Shown here: piece by piece, positions 1-10,371 of the stretch | How the letters are laid out: each line of letters starts with the position of its first letter | How positions within the stretch are numbered: the stretch's first letter is position 1 | Notes under the pieces: model-generated | What the model saw: the letters and a program-made list of their open reading frames with translations, nothing else | Database searches by the model: none | What the model was told of the DNA's origin: nothing | Made by a program: the position numbers and the translations under genes | NCBI RefSeq assembly: GCF_000003605.2 | Contig: NW_003109080.1 | Span: 367,715 to 401,136, forward strand | Reading direction: 5' to 3' | Length of the DNA stretch: 33,422 nt | Origin: Saccoglossus kowalevskii | Taxonomy: Eukaryota; Hemichordata; Enteropneusta; Harrimaniidae

Positions 1-1019
1 TTCAGGTCGGTAAAATATGGTAACTCGCATAGGATGGAACTGTAGCTCCCTGGTTTCGCGTTAACACCACGACGAACAAAATAACCGACAGCGAAACCAA
101 GCGAGCTACAGAACTGCAGCTAACGGTGCCCTATCGTACCAATCCTTCACCACTGTATTCAAACGATCCACGTAGTGTGCTGTTACATTCTCCTTCAAAC
201 CCGGGATTCAACCATTAGGGGCGTTTTAATAAAAAAAAAACAACGCAAATCATGCAAATTCAGCATTTTTAAACCAGTATACTAAAAAAGAAATGCTCAG
301 CGATGCAAAAGAAGGATGGATATTACTTTTCAGTATACACATCTCTGTTTATACAATCCTTCACATATTCTTCTCCCAATTATTCCTGCGTAAAATGGAA
401 TAGCCTCTTCCCATGTTGACATTCTGAGTAAAATCACGTGATAGGCTGTTACAATTGGCTGTTACATACTCTTTCGCCGGTCTGGAAAATGTGTTTAATT
501 AGCTCTCATTCAAGCGACAATGCATATTTCCCAGTGGGAGTGAACGTAGTTCGAATCTGCCATTAAAATATAGGGGTCTTTTCAGCAAAAAACGAATAAC
601 CCTTGAGTGCGCACGATACACTGAGTTTCAGAACAAATCTTGCATTAGTTACAGCAGCAGAATACCACAGAAATATCAGACGAAACATGAAAACACTATA
701 TATTGTATTTTGGCCTGAACCCTCTCTATTGCAATTCAAGGAATTACTCCCATATGTGCAACCATTTTCCACCTTGGTATCACCCAACCCTGAAAACAAA
801 TTCTTAATACCACGCTGAAACGTTTGGTAATAAGTTCCTAGCTTGGGCTTTATTTATTTTTTAATATGAGTAGTATATATTTTTATTATACATTTTCTTT
901 TACTTTATTTTCTTTTAAATTATTATTTATTTACTGGCAGTTTGCACTATAGGCAATCTTTACACCAGCAATCAACAGTTTTGGACGAACACTATATATT
1001 TTGTATTTGGGTGACATAA
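1..1019. other. Upstream intergenic DNA, no gene seen
   Basis: This AT-rich stretch holds no open frame with recognisable protein content; the frames present are short and low in complexity. A distal promoter or non-coding first exon of the downstream helicase gene could lie here, but no core promoter element can be assigned by eye. It ends at the target-site duplication of the MITE that starts at 1020. Confidence 0.5.
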
Positions 1020-1215
1020 GGCCAAAAAAAAAATTGTTTTGTTGCCCTCAGCGACCGACTGAAAAATATGAAATATCGGGTCGCGTTTTTTTCACTTATA
1101 CCTCGGCTATTTACGATACCCTTAGTTTTCACGAGTTTATAAAAAATCCGACCGACCGACCCAATTTTTCAATTTTCCGACTTATGGGCAACATAAGTTG
1201 CTGTTTTTTTTGGCC
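1020..1215. mobile_element. PIF/Harbinger-like MITE with TAA target duplication
   Basis: The 196-bp element starts with GGCCAAAAAAAA and ends with its complement TTTTTTTTGGCC. Its arms match imperfectly for roughly 60 bp: both contain TTGCCC, a GTCGG-type block, GAAAAAT and GGGTCG in the same order when one arm is reverse-complemented. It is flanked by TAA at 1017-1019 and TAA at 1216-1218, the 3-bp TWA duplication expected of PIF/Harbinger elements. There is no coding capacity, so it would depend on a transposase elsewhere. Confidence 0.75.
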
Positions 1216-1218
1216 TAA

Positions 1219-1880
1219 CAATAAACAGTTTGCTTTAAATTGCGTTTCTGATCCCGTTTGGGTTTTGTCAGTGTTCTTGGTGCACATTTGTCATAATAAT
1301 GATGTTTGGATATATCATGACAGTTTTTTATATGGATCGAACACTTGACACATACTGTCCGAATTTACCATTGACGTGGGCAAAAAGATGTTCATGTTCA
1401 TCAGTTTGAAAAGTGCGAATTTTTTTGCCAAAATATCGTGAAACTGGTAAACATGGTTTTCATGAACAAAACGAATGATTATTGGGAAATAAGTCACATC
1501 AAATTAATAGTTAGTTATTAATAGTTATTTATTAATTAACTAACATTTAACTATTCTGAGTTCATTACGATGTGCACAACGACAGTGGTATTTGATCTAA
1601 GATTAGTAGTATCCTTTAATACCCTTTAATACTTTAACATCTTTTCAATACTTCTGTTATAAGTACATCCAAATGTTCACAGTTCCAAACATTTATTTGT
1701 TCTCTGTGTAGTCAGTTTTACTACTTGACATATATTCCTTGTCCTCATATCTTTCTTGCTCACTGATTCGTTCGTGTACCGTAATATATGTGATATTTCT
1801 CCTCAATTTGCTTAGGGTATGATGTTTTTCTACACAGAACTCTTGACCCCACTGCCAATTATAATGGCCAACCCAACTTT
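1219..1880. other. Intergenic or intronic DNA upstream of the helicase exon
   Basis: No gene is visible. Because a strong splice acceptor lies at 1882-1895, at least the right part is probably intron following a 5' untranslated exon that cannot be located by eye. Confidence 0.5.
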
Positions 1881-1881
1881 A

Positions 1882-1895
1882 TGTTCTTTTCACAG
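1882..1895 (+). other. Splice acceptor before the ZNFX1 coding exon
   Basis: The pyrimidine-rich TTCTTTTCACAG just before 1896 is a near-ideal 3' splice site. It places the exon start at 1896 and makes the ATG at 1881 intronic. The first ATG inside the exon, at 1917, is then the likely start codon. Confidence 0.7.
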
Positions 1896-1916
1896 ATCAA
1901 GTGTACTTTATCAGAC

Positions 1917-4900
1917 ATGGACACACAGGAATTTACCAGACCCACATCTCGGTCAGAGGTTACCCAAAGGAGAAATGGTCGTCACAGGCAAACGTCCCAT
2001 CAAGACAGAACAGAAAGACCTTCGTGGAGGAGCAATAGTCCAGTACGAGATAGACTAAGAGGAATGAACCAGCCACAAAGAAATAATGCACCTAGTTACA
2101 GGGGGAGAAACAGGTTGCATCACTTACCTACAAACTATGCAACACATAGAGAACCTGCTACAGACGAAGCACGACGGCAAGGCCAGAGGAGCAATTTTGG
2201 GAATGATCAACAGCATACTGGGAGAATAATATCCATTCCTGTTCTTAAACAGTTGGTTGAAAAAGACCCAGGAGATATTGTCATGTACTTGACTGGCAGG
2301 CTCAGGGATTTTTCAAACACAATCAATGCAGAGACTTTAGGTGGTCATGCCATTCAATTGATAGTGCGTGTGTTATCAAAAGCTTGTGACTGTCCAATGT
2401 CACATAACCTTGTAATGTTTCTGAATGAAATACAAAACTCCAAATTCGTCCAAACTCACGTCAGTAATTTCATCAATAAAATGCCAACAGAAACTTCTGG
2501 TCGACTACAAGAGGAATTTCCAAAATTCATACACAATACAATTCATTTTCTTCATGAGACATTAACACGATTGCCAAGTTCATATGACAATCTCTGTACA
2601 CCTCTTGCATCATTACAAGTGACGGTGGGTATTCTGAACTCAAGCTGTGTCATGAGAAGTTCTGATATAGATAAAAGCCTAAATGAACTGGTTGCATTGA
2701 GAGATGATTTGATGAATAAGAAAAGAATGGGCCAGAAAGTAAAATCACCAGAGGATGATGAATCAGTTCAAGATGAAATGCATGTAAATGGCCCACCTAA
2801 TGATTTCCGAGAAGTGAGCATTTTCCCAACACCTGAAGATGTTTTGACAAAAGAACAACCTTATATCAGACCCAATATTGTGAGAGGGAAGTACCAAGAT
2901 CTGGACCATTACCTGGATGTTCAGTTTAGGTTATATCGAGAAGATTTTTTGGCTCCATTGCGAGAAGGAATTGATGAGTATATTTCCCAACTTAAAGACA
3001 GAAATATCCGCCGACACTACCAAGACATCCGTGTTTATACAGGAGTTGAAATTGTTCAGTCAGTGTGCACAAACCAAGGCCTATTTCACACTCTACAGTT
3101 TGACATCTCTCGACTTAAAAGAGTTAATTGGGAGTTTTCAAAACGCCTCATATATGGAGCTTTAGTGTGCCTATCCAATGATGACTTCAAAACAATGTAT
3201 TTTGCTACAGTGGCCAATCGTATACCAAAACGTCTTCAAAATGGTCATATTGATGTCAACTTTGTCGGTGGAACACAGACTGTATCAACACTTGTTCAAA
3301 GCTCACAGAGAAGGCAATTTACAATGGTTGAGACATCAGCTTATTTTGAAGCATGTAACCATGTTCTAAAAGCTCTCCAGCAGATCAAAGAAGGAGAACT
3401 TCCCTTTGAGCAGTATTTCCTACACTGTGATACAGATGTACAACCACCAGCTTACATGAGAAGGAGGAACTTCATGTTTCTGGGGTCTCAAAATGATATC
3501 ACATTTGATTTTACCCCTATTTTGAACGTTCCAGTACTGAAGACACCATTATTCGATGATTCTGATAGTGAGGATGAACTTTTAGTAACACCTCTATTCG
3601 AAAGTAACGAAACAAAGAGAGCAACAAAGGTTCCCATACTTAAGAAATCAGCTTGGCCAAGTGCTGATATTCTAGGATTTGATGAGTCCCAGCTAGCAGC
3701 TGTTCATTCAGCTCTAACAAAAGAAATATCAGTTATACAGGGTCCCCCGGGGACAGGAAAGACATACATTGGATTAAAGATTGCACAGCTTTTACTCCAT
3801 AACAGGCCACTATGGAATAAAGAAGAACAACAACCTCTACTTGTTGTCTGTTACACCAATCATGCACTTGATCAATTCTTGGAAGGGATTTATAACTTTC
3901 AGAAGAAGGGCATTGTACGAGCTGGTTCCAGAAGTAGCAGTGAGAAAATGAAGAAGTGCACTCTCTCAGAAATCAAACACAAGAATCGCACAGACCGAGT
4001 TGTCCCAAGAGCCATTTTTACATGTGGCAAAACTATTAAAGACAACATGAAATCATTAGAAGAACAGATCTCAAAGAGTAGAGATTGTCTATATAAATTA
4101 AGCACCAGTCTTATACCGCTCAATATTTTAAGAAAATTTATATCCTATAAACATCAAATAAGCCTGATGCGTTACAGCTTTGGCCGAGGAACAAGGTACA
4201 GTGAGCTTCATTTTTGGCTTGGCATATTTGGTAATCCATTTGAGCAAGTCATGTTTGATGTAGGTTTGTACGAGGAGGAGGAGGAGGAGGAGGAAGAGGA
4301 GGATACTACTAGTGAAGATGAAGAGATGGAAGTAGAGGATCACCAAACACTTTCAGCACACAAGAGCAGATCTAGAGACCAAATGAATAATCATAAACCT
4401 GTTGAAGAAGTGAAAGTTGATACTGAAGCTGACATGCTCCAGCAATTGCGAATCGGTGATGAAGCAGTAGAAATATTAACATCAGATAAACCAACTCGCA
4501 AGCCACGAGCAAAGAAGCACAATGAGAAGCAGAGTGGAGAAGAATGGCAAACTGTTAATAACAAAAAGAAGGTTAAAGGGAGAATAAGAACACATATGCG
4601 AAACAAAGCCAGCATGCACGTGTCTGAAGCAGATGGTGTGCATGATGTTTGGCAACTTCAAATTGAAGATCGTTGGCGACTGTACCATCATTGGTTGAAT
4701 AGATACACCAAGCAACAAGGAGAATGCATTGCACAATTGGAGAGAAAGTATGAAAAAGAAGCTCAGAGACTTCAAGAGATTGGCTTAGAAGAAGACCTTG
4801 AAATTCTTAAAGATGCTGCAGTTATTGGTATGACAACAACTGGTGCTGCAAGATATCGATCAATTTTGCAGCGAGTGAAGCCCAAAATAATAATAGTTGA

Positions 4901-7706
4901 GGAAGCTGCTGAAGTACTCGAAGCTCATATAATTACTGCACTCACGGCTAGCTGTGAACAGCTGATTTTAATTGGTGACCATAAACAACTCAGGCCAACT
5001 CCAAATGTCTATAAATTAGCTCGTAAATTCAATCTAGATTATTCCCTTTTTGAAAGGATGATCAAGAATAACATGCACTGTGACTGTTTGGAGCTGCAAC
5101 ATCGAATGCGACCAGAAATTTCTGTATTGATGGATCATATATATGTTGGACTTAAAGACCATGAATCTGTGTTTGAGTATGAAAATGTCAAAGGTGTAGG
5201 ATCCAATGTTTTCTTCATCAACCACAAATACCCAGAAATTGAAAATGAAGAGCTACTGAGTCATGCAAATGAACATGAAGCAATGTATGTTGCTGCGCTG
5301 TGTCGGTACATCCTTCTCCAAGGTTATGACCCATCACGTGTCACAGTCCTTACAACATACAAAGGTCAACTGTTCAAATTAAAAGGAATAATGAAGAAGA
5401 TGTCTATTTTTGGTGGAGTACATGTGACTGCAGTTGACAACTTCCAAGGAGAAGAGAATGATATCATCATCCTATCATTAGTAAGGAGCAACAGTCAGGG
5501 TAAAATTGGTTTCCTGGCAGTAGAGAACAGAGTTTGTGTGGCATTGTCAAGGGCCAAAATTGGATTCTACTGTGTTGGAAACATCTCATTTCTTGCTGAT
5601 CACAGTGAACTGTGGAAGAAGATACAGGCAGATATGGAGAGGAGAGATTGTATAGGAACCTCTTTACTTTTGCGGTGTCAAAACCATCCAGGTACAACAA
5701 TAGAAGCCAAAACAGAGAAAGATTTTCACAGTGCGCCTGAAGGTGGGTGCATGAAACCTTGTGAAGCACGCTTGAAATGTGGACATGTATGTGTACTCAC
5801 ATGTCACCCAGCTGATCCAGAACACAAGATTTATAAATGTCGTAAGCCATGTGTCAGAAAGATTTGTGACCAGAAACACCCATGTCTGAAACCATGCTTT
5901 GAAGAATGTGGCAATTGTATGACAAAAATCCCTAAGATTATACCAAGATGTGATCACTTGCAAGATGTACCATGTAGCGTGGACCCAGAGGACTTTGTTT
6001 GTCTTGAAAAATGCAAGAAAACCCTAGAATGTGGACACCAGTGTACAAATGTATGTGGCGTTAGATGTGTTCTTCCAAAAAATTGTAGGGAATATATTTC
6101 ACGAATTTGGCCATGTGGACATGAGGTGGAAACTATGTGTAGAAATAAGCCTGAAGACTATCCATGTCCTGAAAAATGTAAAGAACAGTTGAGCTGTGGT
6201 GATGGCTGTGGAGGCACCTGCGGCACATGCAGTCATGGAAGGCTACATATTGAATGTAAAGCGCACTGTGGTCGGACTCTGGTCTGTGGCCATTCCTGTA
6301 AAGGTGACTGTACAGTATATTGTCCACCCTGTAGTCTTCCATGTGAAAATCGTTGTTCCCATGGAAAATGTCAGGGTGAGTGTGGACAACCCTGTAATAC
6401 TTGTGCTGAAAGGTGTCAGTGGCGATGTCAACACTACAGGTGTACCAAATTGTGTGGTGAAAAATGCAATCGTCCTCGATGTGATCAACCATGCAAGAAA
6501 ATTCTCAAGTGTCGACATTCATGTATTGGTTTGTGTGGTGAACCCTGCCCTAAGAAATGTCGAATTTGTGATCGTAAAGAGGTGACTGAAATTTTCTTTG
6601 GTGATGAAGATGAACCTGATGCTCTTTTTATTGAACTTGAAGATTGTGGACATGTTTTTGAAGTTAATGGACTGGACCAATGGGTTGATGATAATCAAGA
6701 TTCCAGCACCGAAGATGATGTAATTCAGTTAAAAGTGTGTCCAAGATGTAAAACTCCAATACGAAAAAATCTTCGCTATGGAAATGTTATCAAAAGCATA
6801 CTGTCAGACATAGAAGTGGTAAAGCAGAAGATCCTTGGAGATAAAGACAGCATAGAGCTGAAAGTTGATGAGCTGAGATACAGACTTGACAATTTAACAG
6901 ATCGTGGAGTGCTTGGTGGTAATGGCGATGATGCGAATGCCAAACAGCAAATACTAGACATGCTTGTAGCACCTGACGTCCTCTCATCTGAAAACCTCCA
7001 CGCTATAGAAAACCAAATTAATTTACTAGAAGCTGCTTCTGGAGTAGAGAAATTATTTGCAAAGGGAATGAAGAACATTTTCATTACTTCATTACGGAGG
7101 GACTCAACTACTCGACAAGATGTTGCACTTGTAGACAGTCATATACAAAGGTTTATAAAATGGTTGATGTATTGGAAGTACCGAATGACAGACCAGGCCT
7201 TACAAGATGCTGAGACTGAAATATCTAGGCTCAATTTAATAGCCAATCTGTATATTTTAGAGGCAGGCATTAGAAAGCATGAGATGGAAGTTACACAGAA
7301 AAGAAGAAATGCTCTAGACAGCTTGCATAAAACCATAAAAAATGGTGAGAAGATGGAGAAAACTAAAATTGATGAGTGGAAAAAGTATCTGAAGATGGTT
7401 CAGTCCAGTTATCCAGTACTTCAGCCATTGTCAAATGAGTTAAAGGCAGAAATAGTTAAAGCAGTTGGGCTTTCTGCTGGACATTGGTACAAATGTCCCA
7501 ACGGTCACTTCTATGCCATCGGAGAATGCGGTGGAGCAAGTGAAAGGGGGACATGTCCTGAATGTGGTAAAGCTATAGGAGGAATGAATCATAGGCTGGA
7601 AGATGGGAATGCTCATGCACCAGAAATGGATGGATCTCGCTATGCAGCGTACTCTGATGAGGCTAATATGAATATTCACAATTTTGATATTGATGACCTA
7701 TTTTAA
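1917..7706 (+). CDS. ZNFX1: ZNFX1-like NFX1-type zinc finger helicase
   Basis: Encodes a 1929-aa homologue of ZNFX1, close to the human length of about 1918 aa, in one uninterrupted exon. The N-terminal third is helical and includes the ZNFX1-typical segment around DLDHYLDVQFRLYREDF (near residue 330). The SF1/UPF1-like helicase shows Walker A GPPGTGKT (609-616), motif II EEAAE (995-999), motif III GDHKQLRP (1020-1027), HRMRPE (1062-1067), FQGEE (1176-1180) and VALSRAK (1208-1214). A charged insert with ten consecutive Glu (786-795) lies between motif Ia and motif II. About six NFX1-type C/H fingers span 1278-1550, followed by CGHVF (from 1577) and CPRC (1608-1611), then an RZ finger at 1856-1889 with C1860, H1864, C1871, C1880 and C1883. 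In other animals ZNFX1 binds RNA and acts in antiviral sensing (mammals) or small-RNA inheritance (C. elegans). Nucleic acid unwinding and immune roles here are inferred. The start at 1917 follows from the splice acceptor; an ATG at 1881 would add 12 residues. Confidence 0.95.
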   Translation: MDTQEFTRPTSRSEVTQRRNGRHRQTSHQDRTERPSWRSNSPVRDRLRGMNQPQRNNAPSYRGRNRLHHLPTNYATHREPATDEARRQGQRSNFGNDQQHTGRIISIPVLKQLVEKDPGDIVMYLTGRLRDFSNTINAETLGGHAIQLIVRVLSKACDCPMSHNLVMFLNEIQNSKFVQTHVSNFINKMPTETSGRLQEEFPKFIHNTIHFLHETLTRLPSSYDNLCTPLASLQVTVGILNSSCVMRSSDIDKSLNELVALRDDLMNKKRMGQKVKSPEDDESVQDEMHVNGPPNDFREVSIFPTPEDVLTKEQPYIRPNIVRGKYQDLDHYLDVQFRLYREDFLAPLREGIDEYISQLKDRNIRRHYQDIRVYTGVEIVQSVCTNQGLFHTLQFDISRLKRVNWEFSKRLIYGALVCLSNDDFKTMYFATVANRIPKRLQNGHIDVNFVGGTQTVSTLVQSSQRRQFTMVETSAYFEACNHVLKALQQIKEGELPFEQYFLHCDTDVQPPAYMRRRNFMFLGSQNDITFDFTPILNVPVLKTPLFDDSDSEDELLVTPLFESNETKRATKVPILKKSAWPSADILGFDESQLAAVHSALTKEISVIQGPPGTGKTYIGLKIAQLLLHNRPLWNKEEQQPLLVVCYTNHALDQFLEGIYNFQKKGIVRAGSRSSSEKMKKCTLSEIKHKNRTDRVVPRAIFTCGKTIKDNMKSLEEQISKSRDCLYKLSTSLIPLNILRKFISYKHQISLMRYSFGRGTRYSELHFWLGIFGNPFEQVMFDVGLYEEEEEEEEEEDTTSEDEEMEVEDHQTLSAHKSRSRDQMNNHKPVEEVKVDTEADMLQQLRIGDEAVEILTSDKPTRKPRAKKHNEKQSGEEWQTVNNKKKVKGRIRTHMRNKASMHVSEADGVHDVWQLQIEDRWRLYHHWLNRYTKQQGECIAQLERKYEKEAQRLQEIGLEEDLEILKDAAVIGMTTTGAARYRSILQRVKPKIIIVEEAAEVLEAHIITALTASCEQLILIGDHKQLRPTPNVYKLARKFNLDYSLFERMIKNNMHCDCLELQHRMRPEISVLMDHIYVGLKDHESVFEYENVKGVGSNVFFINHKYPEIENEELLSHANEHEAMYVAALCRYILLQGYDPSRVTVLTTYKGQLFKLKGIMKKMSIFGGVHVTAVDNFQGEENDIIILSLVRSNSQGKIGFLAVENRVCVALSRAKIGFYCVGNISFLADHSELWKKIQADMERRDCIGTSLLLRCQNHPGTTIEAKTEKDFHSAPEGGCMKPCEARLKCGHVCVLTCHPADPEHKIYKCRKPCVRKICDQKHPCLKPCFEECGNCMTKIPKIIPRCDHLQDVPCSVDPEDFVCLEKCKKTLECGHQCTNVCGVRCVLPKNCREYISRIWPCGHEVETMCRNKPEDYPCPEKCKEQLSCGDGCGGTCGTCSHGRLHIECKAHCGRTLVCGHSCKGDCTVYCPPCSLPCENRCSHGKCQGECGQPCNTCAERCQWRCQHYRCTKLCGEKCNRPRCDQPCKKILKCRHSCIGLCGEPCPKKCRICDRKEVTEIFFGDEDEPDALFIELEDCGHVFEVNGLDQWVDDNQDSSTEDDVIQLKVCPRCKTPIRKNLRYGNVIKSILSDIEVVKQKILGDKDSIELKVDELRYRLDNLTDRGVLGGNGDDANAKQQILDMLVAPDVLSSENLHAIENQINLLEAASGVEKLFAKGMKNIFITSLRRDSTTRQDVALVDSHIQRFIKWLMYWKYRMTDQALQDAETEISRLNLIANLYILEAGIRKHEMEVTQKRRNALDSLHKTIKNGEKMEKTKIDEWKKYLKMVQSSYPVLQPLSNELKAEIVKAVGLSAGHWYKCPNGHFYAIGECGGASERGTCPECGKAIGGMNHRLEDGNAHAPEMDGSRYAAYSDEANMNIHNFDIDDLF

Positions 7707-7734
7707 AGAAACACTTCATAACATGTAAGTTATA

Positions 7735-7746
7735 TTATTATTATTA

Positions 7747-7814
<68 letters not shown>
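7735..7814. repeat. (TTA)n microsatellite in the ZNFX1 3' region
   Basis: About 25 tandem ATT/TTA units, with a single TTG variant unit near the left end, begin roughly 30 bp after the helicase stop codon. The tract probably lies in the 3' untranslated region and should be length-polymorphic. Confidence 0.95.
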
Positions 7815-9951
7815 TTGGTGCTGGTACTTAACATTATTTGTATTTATGTCCCAGACTACAGGTATACATCGAACTTCAAGGATAATTGTAGACTGATTTG
7901 TTCTGGAAAAAGAGATAGACGTAATGCGTTTTAAGAAGACTTAAACATTGAATAAAAACTATTTGCAGAAGATTTAGGCAAAGCCACATATTGTATCTAT
8001 AATGCACAGACCTATTCAGTAATTTGGATGGAAAGCTCAATTGCGTTTTCAGTATTTGGTAAAAAATAGAAGTGTAAATATTGTAACATTGTTTTACATC
8101 ATATTTTTATGAACTTGTTAATTTCCTGGAACCATTTTTAATTGGAGAATCGGGTTTAGAGAATTTACAGGATTAAGGATGCCTTCATTTACATGGCGAT
8201 AATTGTCATTATCTCACCACGTTTGGCTTACGTAAGATTAGTGGACACATGTTATGATTAACGCCAGTTAAACTTACTTTCTTGTAGTGATATGCAACAT
8301 ACATTAACATTTACAGCACTTTGCATTTTAATGTCAGTCGGATTTGTTATGCACTCATCAATGTTTACCATCGGAAAGGGGTGCTTGGTGAACCCAAGCA
8401 GATTTGACCGCCATGATAAAATCACTTTTATTTGATTTTACAGTCGTTTTTTATAATGATCATTTCACACCTCCTTCGGATATTTAGCATTTGTTCATCT
8501 AGCGGACAAACAATGATGTGCCTTATGGTACACTTTTCACTTACTTATACAGACAGCATACAATTGGTACATTTAATGTACGAACATTTTAGTTAGAAAA
8601 TATTGATTGACCTTAGTGTATTCACTTTCAAAATGTATTCTAGTATATACGTCATCCATTATGTTCTACATATGTTCATATATTAGTTTGACAATCGGAT
8701 TAAAAATGTTGTATAACGGCTATTGAAGTTGAAAATTCAGCGAAATCATACAATTCTGGTCGCGTTTGATGAATTTCGTTCGTTCAAACTTAGTACATTC
8801 ATTTGTTATTATAAGATGTTGATGTATTTAATGTTTTCTTTTGATCATATTAAAAATGGCCGACAGGCAGTCATTTTAATTAATGCTGTAACAGAGCCAC
8901 ATTTCTGACACGCTTTGACCGGTCATGTTTGAATTTTATATATAAATCATACATCATGATATACATATGTGACACATGCAATCGTGTCACAAACAAATTC
9001 AAGATGGCTGAATGCCGGTCATTTTAATATTGATAATACATCCAGAATTCCCGTTATACTTGCACAGCTTTTGTTCAAACTTGAAACATACTTTGAACAT
9101 AATGGAACTATATATTTTTCAGATGAGATTCGAAATGTCTGAATGAAATGTTAACGAATGCTGTTGTAGGGTAGTGCCATGTCTCTGACATGCCTTGAAC
9201 AACTTCGTCATGTCATCACGTGACTTGTTGAATTACAGTTTATCTTAACCCTATCATTTCTTTCACCTTTTACAAAATTGATTTCCACGATTTTTCAAAT
9301 GAAACTTTTTTTGTGTTAGTCAAAAATAATGTACTTTTCTCTTAATTATACATATTAGAATTGTCGAATTTATCTATCTACGAAACTTAGAAATCCAGTG
9401 AATGTAGATTGTGTGTGTGCACTATATTAGTATATTATGTAGTTTAGAATCTCAGACAAATGTAATTTTACATTAGGGTAATATGTATATCATTGCTATA
9501 ACTGTTGTGGTTTGGTGGATCTATTTTATTGGGAATAAATAATTATACATCCAAATTTATGGTATTATTATTAATTTATGGTACTAGTAGTTAGTGTCAT
9601 AACACATTAGAACAGCATATCCTCATGTAAAATCAAACCATCAGGTCAAACAGAAGGCAAAAAATGGCCGCTGGATTTCTAAAAATTGAACATGCAAAGA
9701 ACATTACATTCACTGAGAGGGGTCGTGATCGATCCTCCCTTTTGCAGCCACACAACAATGGTTGGTTCGGTGAAGCAAGCAATCGTATACAATTGCAGAA
9801 TACAAATATTTATTGACAACCAGTATATGTTTGAATCTCTCAGTTGATATTCGTAAATTTGAAAATTACAATGTTTAAGCTTCATTCTAAATCAGTGTTC
9901 AGGAAAAAATGCCATCGGCAAGTGTGACATCTGCGTATAAGTATTGTTTAC
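7815..9951. other. Long AT-rich 3' flank of ZNFX1
   Basis: No coding potential is apparent. AATAAA hexamers on the plus strand at 7951-7956 and 9534-9539 are candidate polyadenylation signals, allowing a short (about 0.25 kb) or long (about 1.85 kb) 3' untranslated region. Diverged repeated blocks occur at 8856-9215 (separate entry). Confidence 0.5.
8856..9215. repeat. Diverged tandem blocks in ZNFX1 3' flank
   Basis: Three blocks start with related text: ATGGCCGACAGGCAGTCATT at 8856, ATGGCTGAATGCCGGTCATT at 9004 and ATGTCTGAATGAAATGTTAA at 9135. The first and third continue into similar segments (TTTCTGACACGCTTTGACC and GTCTCTGACATGCCTTGAAC) and end near a GTCATG. The spacing is about 130-150 bp. 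They look like an old tandem duplication or a degraded repeat family. Confidence 0.45.
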
Positions 9952-10114
9952 TTAAAGCGGGGTGTAGTCACCTGCGCATGCGTGAGTTGGCCATATCGTG
10001 TCATTGTTTACAAACAAGCGTCTACCCATGAGCCTTTGCGTTCGTAGCGTGTGTTGTTATCATCGCTTGGGACTCAACTCCCGCGCGTGCGCAGGTGACA
10101 ACCCTTCCGCTTTA
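9952..10114 (+). mobile_element. TTAA-type MITE, copy 1
   Basis: An element of about 163 bp including its target site. The left end reads TTAA-AGCGGG and the right end CCGCT-TTAC, a one-base decay of TTAA. The terminal inverted repeats contain GTCACCTGCGCATGCG on the left and GCGTGCGCAGGTGAC on the right. The core carries TTGTTTACAAACAAGCG and GAGCCTTTGCG, shared with the other four copies. TTAA duplication suggests a piggyBac-type mobilising transposase, though the termini do not show the usual CCC start. Confidence 0.85.
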
Positions 10115-10271
10115 CTCATGTACTCATAGTGGCCACTAAACTTGACCGACTTTGAGGGGAACCATAACAATAAACAATGTTCACTACCAGTTAATGATAA
10201 ACATTTTAACAACATCGCATGTATAACAATGTGCACATCATTCATGTGAATATTGCGTAATCTAAACTGCA

Positions 10272-10277
10272 TTTATT
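10272..10277 (-). terminator. Candidate poly(A) signal for glycosyltransferase gene 1
   Basis: TTTATT on the plus strand reads AATAAA on the minus strand, about 95 bases past the stop codon of gene 1. Position and hexamer fit, but cleavage cannot be confirmed from sequence. Confidence 0.5.
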
Positions 10278-10371
10278 TTTAGAGCAACGTGGCAGAACCG
10301 TACAAATAAAAAATAGCGGACTGTAGTCGCATCATTAATTTTCGGCATATTATATCAATTCAATACTAACA

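Noticed and set aside
6133-6585. Several long open frames on both strands inside the zinc-finger region
   Set aside because: They are shadows of the Cys-rich helicase coding sequence, whose frame carries all the conserved motifs.
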